Origin: Pseudoclavibacter helvolus
Lineage (GTDB): Bacteria; Actinomycetota; Actinomycetes; Actinomycetales; Microbacteriaceae
Reading direction: 5' to 3'
DNA length: 64,000 nt
Assembly (NCBI RefSeq): GCF_014191305.1
Contig: NZ_JACHWJ010000004.1
Coordinates: 434,001 to 498,000 of the forward strand
In this document: positions 60,809 to 64,000 of the stretch, in pieces
Layout: each line of letters opens with the position of its first letter
Position numbering within the stretch: position 1 is the stretch's first letter
Translations under genes and position numbers: made by a program
Notes under the pieces: generated by a model
The model's database searches: none
What the model was told of the DNA's origin: nothing
The model's input: only the letters and a program-made list of their open reading frames with translations

Positions 60809-61444
60809 CTAGACGCGCACTCCTGCCGATTCTTCGATCGCGATCCGCTTGCGGCGCTCGCCAGCCTCAATCTCCTCGGCCCGGGTGATGACCTCGTCGG
60901 CCTCCTCGCCGCGCACGACAACAACTCCGTCGTCGTCGGCGACGATGAGGTCGCCAGCTTCGACGACCACACCGCTGATCGCGACTGGGATGCCGATGCG
61001 TCCCGGGCCGAACTTGAAGGGTCCAGCTTGCGTCACGGCGCGGGCGAAGACGGGCAGCCCGATCTCGCCGAGCCCCACGGCGTCTCGGATAGCGCCGTCG
61101 ATGACAAACCCGGCGACGCCGAGGCGCAGCGCGCGGAGCCCGATGAGGTCGCCGATCAGGGCGCGGCTCACGTCGCCGCCGCCGTTCACCACCAGCACGT
61201 CGCCCGGCTGAGCCACGTCAAGGGCCTTGTGGATGATGAGGTTGTCGCCTGGCCTCGTCCACACGGGCAGCGCGCGCCCGGCGAGCTGCGCACCGTCCCA
61301 GACGGGGCGGATGCCGGAGGCCGTGCCCAGCCGCTCCTGCGCATCCCCGATGTTGGCGCTCGGGATGCTCCTCGCGCGTTCGATGACGCCGTCGCTCACT
61401 CCGGCGGTGGCCGTTCCTGCGCTACTCGCGTACTCGTTGGGCAT
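60809..61444 (-). CDS. RraA-like / HMG-CHA aldolase family protein
   Basis: 211 residues. PSANIGDAQERLG, GDNLIIHKALDVAQPGDVLVVNGGG, GFVIDGAIRDAVGL (Asp/Arg site) and GDLIVADDDGVVVV are the signatures of RraA-like Mg-dependent aldolases and decarboxylases of 4-hydroxy-4-methyl-2-oxoglutarate type. The strict RNase E inhibitor role is less likely next to a tricarboxylate transporter. ATG 61444 has AGGAG upstream; it overlaps the end of tctC by 23 bases. Confidence 0.88.
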   Translation of the reverse strand: MPNEYASSAGTATAGVSDGVIERARSIPSANIGDAQERLGTASGIRPVWDGAQLAGRALPVWTRPGDNLIIHKALDVAQPGDVLVVNGGGDVSRALIGDLIGLRALRLGVAGFVIDGAIRDAVGLGEIGLPVFARAVTQAGPFKFGPGRIGIPVAISGVVVEAGDLIVADDDGVVVVRGEEADEVITRAEEIEAGERRKRIAIEESAGVRV

Positions 61445-62582
61445 GGGCTGTTCTCCTGCTGGTCTGGTGGATGCGGACGGAGCTGGTCGTGTCGGGCTCG
61501 TTGGGGGAGCGGACGCTGCGCGACTCACCGGCGATCAGCTCCTCGATGATCGGCTTGGTGGTTGCTTCGCGCTCTTCCCAGAGGGTGGCGACGTCGGCGG
61601 CGGGCATCCAGTTGGGCACCGTGCCTGCGTTCTCGAGCGCGGTCACGACGTCCGGGTCCTCCGTTGCGGCCTGAAGCGCTGCCTCGAGCGCGGCGACGGT
61701 TGGTGCCGGTGTGCCTGCCGGCACCGATACAGCGAAGTTGTTCGACATCGGCGCGACCTCGAAGCCCTGCTCGCTGAGTGTCGTGACCTCAGGGAAGAAG
61801 GGGCTGGGGACGTCGCTCAGGACGGACAGCACGTTGATCTCGCCGGACTTGGCCTGGCCGATGAAGGACGAGACGCCGCCGAGGGCGAAGTCGACCTCTC
61901 CTGAGACGAGGGCGGCGATCTTGTCGGCCCCGCTGTTGTAGTGCACGATGTTGAACTCGAGGCCGAGCTCCTTCTCGATCGTGCGCAGGTTGACGTGATC
62001 GTCGCCTGCGCGGGAGTCGGTGCCGACCGTGATCGTGCCCGGGCTTGCCTTCACGGCGTCGAAGAGTTCCTGCGTGGTCGCGTACGGGCTGTCCTTGTTG
62101 ACGCCGATGACGATGTCATTGAGGGCGAACGAGCCGGTCGGGGCGAAGCTCTCCCGGTCGAAGCCAGCCTTCTTGCTCGGGTCGAGGTAGCGGCCGAAGA
62201 TCGAGGGGATGTTCGTGAAGCCCAGGCTGAGGCCGTCGGGCTTCGCGGAGGCGAGAGCGTTGAGCCCGATGACCTGGTTGCCGCCCTCCTTGTTGACGAC
62301 CTTGATGTTGACGCCGAGGTCTTCCGCCATGGCGGGCGCCATGATGCGGGCGAGGATGTCGTTGCCGGCTCCGGCAGCCGATGGCACGATCCACTCGATC
62401 GTGGACCCGGCCTGCGGGAACTCAGCGCCATCCTCTGCTCCCGCGGCTCCCGGGGTGCAGGCGCTGAGGAGCGAGGCGGCGGCGGCCGCGGCGACAACGG
62501 CCGTGAGGCGTGCGCCTCCGCGGGCTCGGCCTCGTCGCGTCCACGATCCCGGAGTGTGCTCGTTTCGGGGTGTGGTGAACAT
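61422..62582 (-). CDS. tctC: Tripartite tricarboxylate transporter substrate-binding lipoprotein (TctC/Bug)
   Basis: 386 residues with a long signal region and lipobox SLLSAC (Cys42). Bug-family core: IEWIVPSAAGAGNDILARIM, GLSLGFTNIPSIFGRYL, SPGTITVGTDSRAGDDHVN and a closing NWMPAADVATLWEERE. It binds a carboxylate outside the membrane. About 35 extra C-terminal residues run into rraA. AAGGAG precedes ATG 62582. Its partner permease is disrupted. Confidence 0.9.
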   Translation of the reverse strand: MFTTPRNEHTPGSWTRRGRARGGARLTAVVAAAAAASLLSACTPGAAGAEDGAEFPQAGSTIEWIVPSAAGAGNDILARIMAPAMAEDLGVNIKVVNKEGGNQVIGLNALASAKPDGLSLGFTNIPSIFGRYLDPSKKAGFDRESFAPTGSFALNDIVIGVNKDSPYATTQELFDAVKASPGTITVGTDSRAGDDHVNLRTIEKELGLEFNIVHYNSGADKIAALVSGEVDFALGGVSSFIGQAKSGEINVLSVLSDVPSPFFPEVTTLSEQGFEVAPMSNNFAVSVPAGTPAPTVAALEAALQAATEDPDVVTALENAGTVPNWMPAADVATLWEEREATTKPIIEELIAGESRSVRSPNEPDTTSSVRIHQTSRRTAHAQRVRE

Positions 62583-62610
62583 TGACTGACTCCTTCGTCG
62601 GTCCGAGGGG

Positions 62611-64000
62611 CTAGCGGTTGGTGGATGCGGTGGGTTGCGGTTCTGGGGTCTGCGTCTCGAGCTCCTCCGCGAGGCGCTTCGCGGTCATCCGCTTGACGCG
62701 CTTCGCGAGCAGCGAGCTGAGGAGCGGCCGGGCGGCGCCGAACAGGATCGCGATGACGATCACGATGAGGAGCGTCACGCTGATGCCGCTGCTGAGGAAC
62801 ACGGAGTAGTCGCCGCGGGACAGCGCGAGCGAGCGCTGGAAGTTCTCCTCGAGCATCGGCCCGAGGATCACGGCGAGCACAAGAGGCGTGAGCGGCACGG
62901 AGAACAGGTGGAAGAGGTAGCCGACGACGCCTGCTCCGAGCATCACGAAGATGTCGAACGCGGAGCCGTTGATGCTGTAGGTGCCGAGGAACATGAAGGC
63001 GATGATGACGGCCATGAGGTAGTGGAACGGGACCTTGAGGACGGCGATCCACACGCGGGCGAGCGGCACGTTGAGGATGAGGAGGATGACGTTGCCGACG
63101 AGGAGGCTCGCGATGATCGCCCAGGCCACCTCGGGGTTGTCTCGGAAGAGCAGCGGGCCGGGGATGAGCCCGTTGATGGTGAACGCGCCGGCCATGATGG
63201 CGACCGTCGCGCTGGTCGGGATGCCCAGCGTGAAGAGCGGGATCATCGAGGAGACGGCGAGCGCGTTGTTTGCTGCCTGGGGTCCGGCGACGCCTTCGAC
63301 GGCGCCCTTCCCGAACTCTCCGCCGCGGCGGGAGATCCGCTTCTCCAGGGCGTAGGAGGCGAGCGAGGTAGCCGCTCCTGGCGAGCCGGGCAGCAGCCCC
63401 GCAGGGCTTTTGCGGGGTCGCGACCGGCGAAGCTCGCGACGAGCGCCATTCCGAGCACGGAGACGAGGAAGAGCTCCGGAGCTCCGAACTCGAGGGCGAG
63501 GCGGCTGAAGGGTGCCACGAGCACGAAGCCGATGACGCCGATGAGGCCGCCGACAAACGAGGCGAGGGCCGCGATGACGAGGGCAGGTCCGCCTCGCCCT
63601 CGCTTCGCCATCTCCTACCCGTCGAGGGTCGTCGCGATGGAGGAGGCTTCGCCGGGAATGCGGAGGAGTACTGCCGTGATGGTCCCGCCGTAGGCAGCGC
63701 CGTAGAGGATCGCGGCGAGCATGATGATGGCGGTTGTCGCGTCCAGCCCGAAGGTGACGGGGATGAGGAGCGAGACGGCCGCGGCTGGGCCGAAGCCGGG
63801 GAGCACGCCGACGAGCATCCCTATGACGCAGCCGAGGAGCGCGAACAGCAGGTGCTCCGGGGTGAGGACGGTGATGAGTCCGCCGATGAGGACCGCCGCG
63901 ACGAGGGGCATGAGCCCTGCGCCCACGCCGGTCTCGGCCGTGAGCCCGTAGCTGACGGCGGCGCCGCCGAAGGCGATGCCGGCCGCGACGCAGGCACCTG
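62611..64000 (-). pseudogene. tctA: TctA permease remnant, fused to a TctB-like start and multiply broken
   Basis: Pieces of a TctA permease lie in one order. LTPEHLLFALLGCVIGMLVGVLPGFGP to IATTLDG is followed by an in-frame TAG (63617-63615) where the family has Tyr. The same frame resumes at EMAKRGRGGPALVIAALASF. After GRDPAKAL (about 63400) the frame shifts and jumps to LLPGSPGAATSLASYALEKRIS, skipping roughly a hundred or more usual residues. The last part, SMIPLFTLGIPTSATVAIMAG, is intact to 62611. The open stretch entering from the window edge (GVGAGLMPLVAAVLIGG) looks like the start of TctB, joined directly to TctA. Confidence 0.75.

Noticed and set aside
56822-63617. Amber codon read-through or pyrrolysine-style recoding, given two in-frame TAGs
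   Set aside because: TAG ends several intact genes here, and both affected genes carry additional frameshifts, which points to decay.

Overview
High-GC actinobacterial chromosome. The conserved backbone points to Micrococcales, most likely Microbacteriaceae (inference from synteny and protein style; no rRNA is present). Diagnostic blocks are gpmA-phoU-senX3-regX3-lpqE-carD-cysS-rlmB, the XPB helicase pair next to a CspB/DUF3027 pair, a CIRCE-controlled solo groL, and a DtxR/IdeR-type regulator. No rRNA operon, CRISPR array, prophage or intact insertion sequence was seen.

Layout. 0-10 kb: a partial methyltransferase, gpmA, a CmtR-type sensor translationally coupled to a CDF metal exporter, the phosphate-signalling genes phoU and senX3-regX3, then lpqE, carD, cysS and rlmB. 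10-20 kb: an anchored propeller-like protein, a TIGR03943/ArsP-type permease pair, tRNA-Thr, msrB, cold-shock and groL genes, an orphan WXG100 protein and a second two-component system. 20-29 kb: a methyltransferase, a MerR regulator, DNA-repair helicases, CspB, DUF3027, serC and a DtxR-type repressor. 29-34 kb: three tandem monocistronic NlpC/P60-like envelope proteins sharing one promoter architecture (GTGAC repeats every 11 bp, one acting as the -35), followed by a candidate structured RNA and an HNH nuclease. 34-45 kb: SRPBCC and HerA-like proteins, AIM24, a decayed azt zinc-uptake locus, HdeD and DoxX-like membrane proteins, and a broken ltrA. 45-51 kb: a tightly coupled five-gene operon (AhpD-type fusion, complete Fec-type ABC importer, large flavoprotein). 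51-64 kb: a KmtR-like sensor with an MFS exporter, an Eis-like acetyltransferase, oxidoreductases, a broken choice-of-anchor G surface protein, and an rraA-tctC-tctA locus in which the permease is wrecked.

Two global patterns stand out. First, at least 17 genes have a TANNNT -10 hexamer ending 6-8 bases before the start codon, with no ribosome-binding site, so leaderless transcripts appear common. Second, lesions (in-frame stops, frameshifts, truncating junctions) cluster in the right 25 kb while the left 39 kb looks intact. A palindromic REP-like repeat occurs twice, each time between convergent genes.
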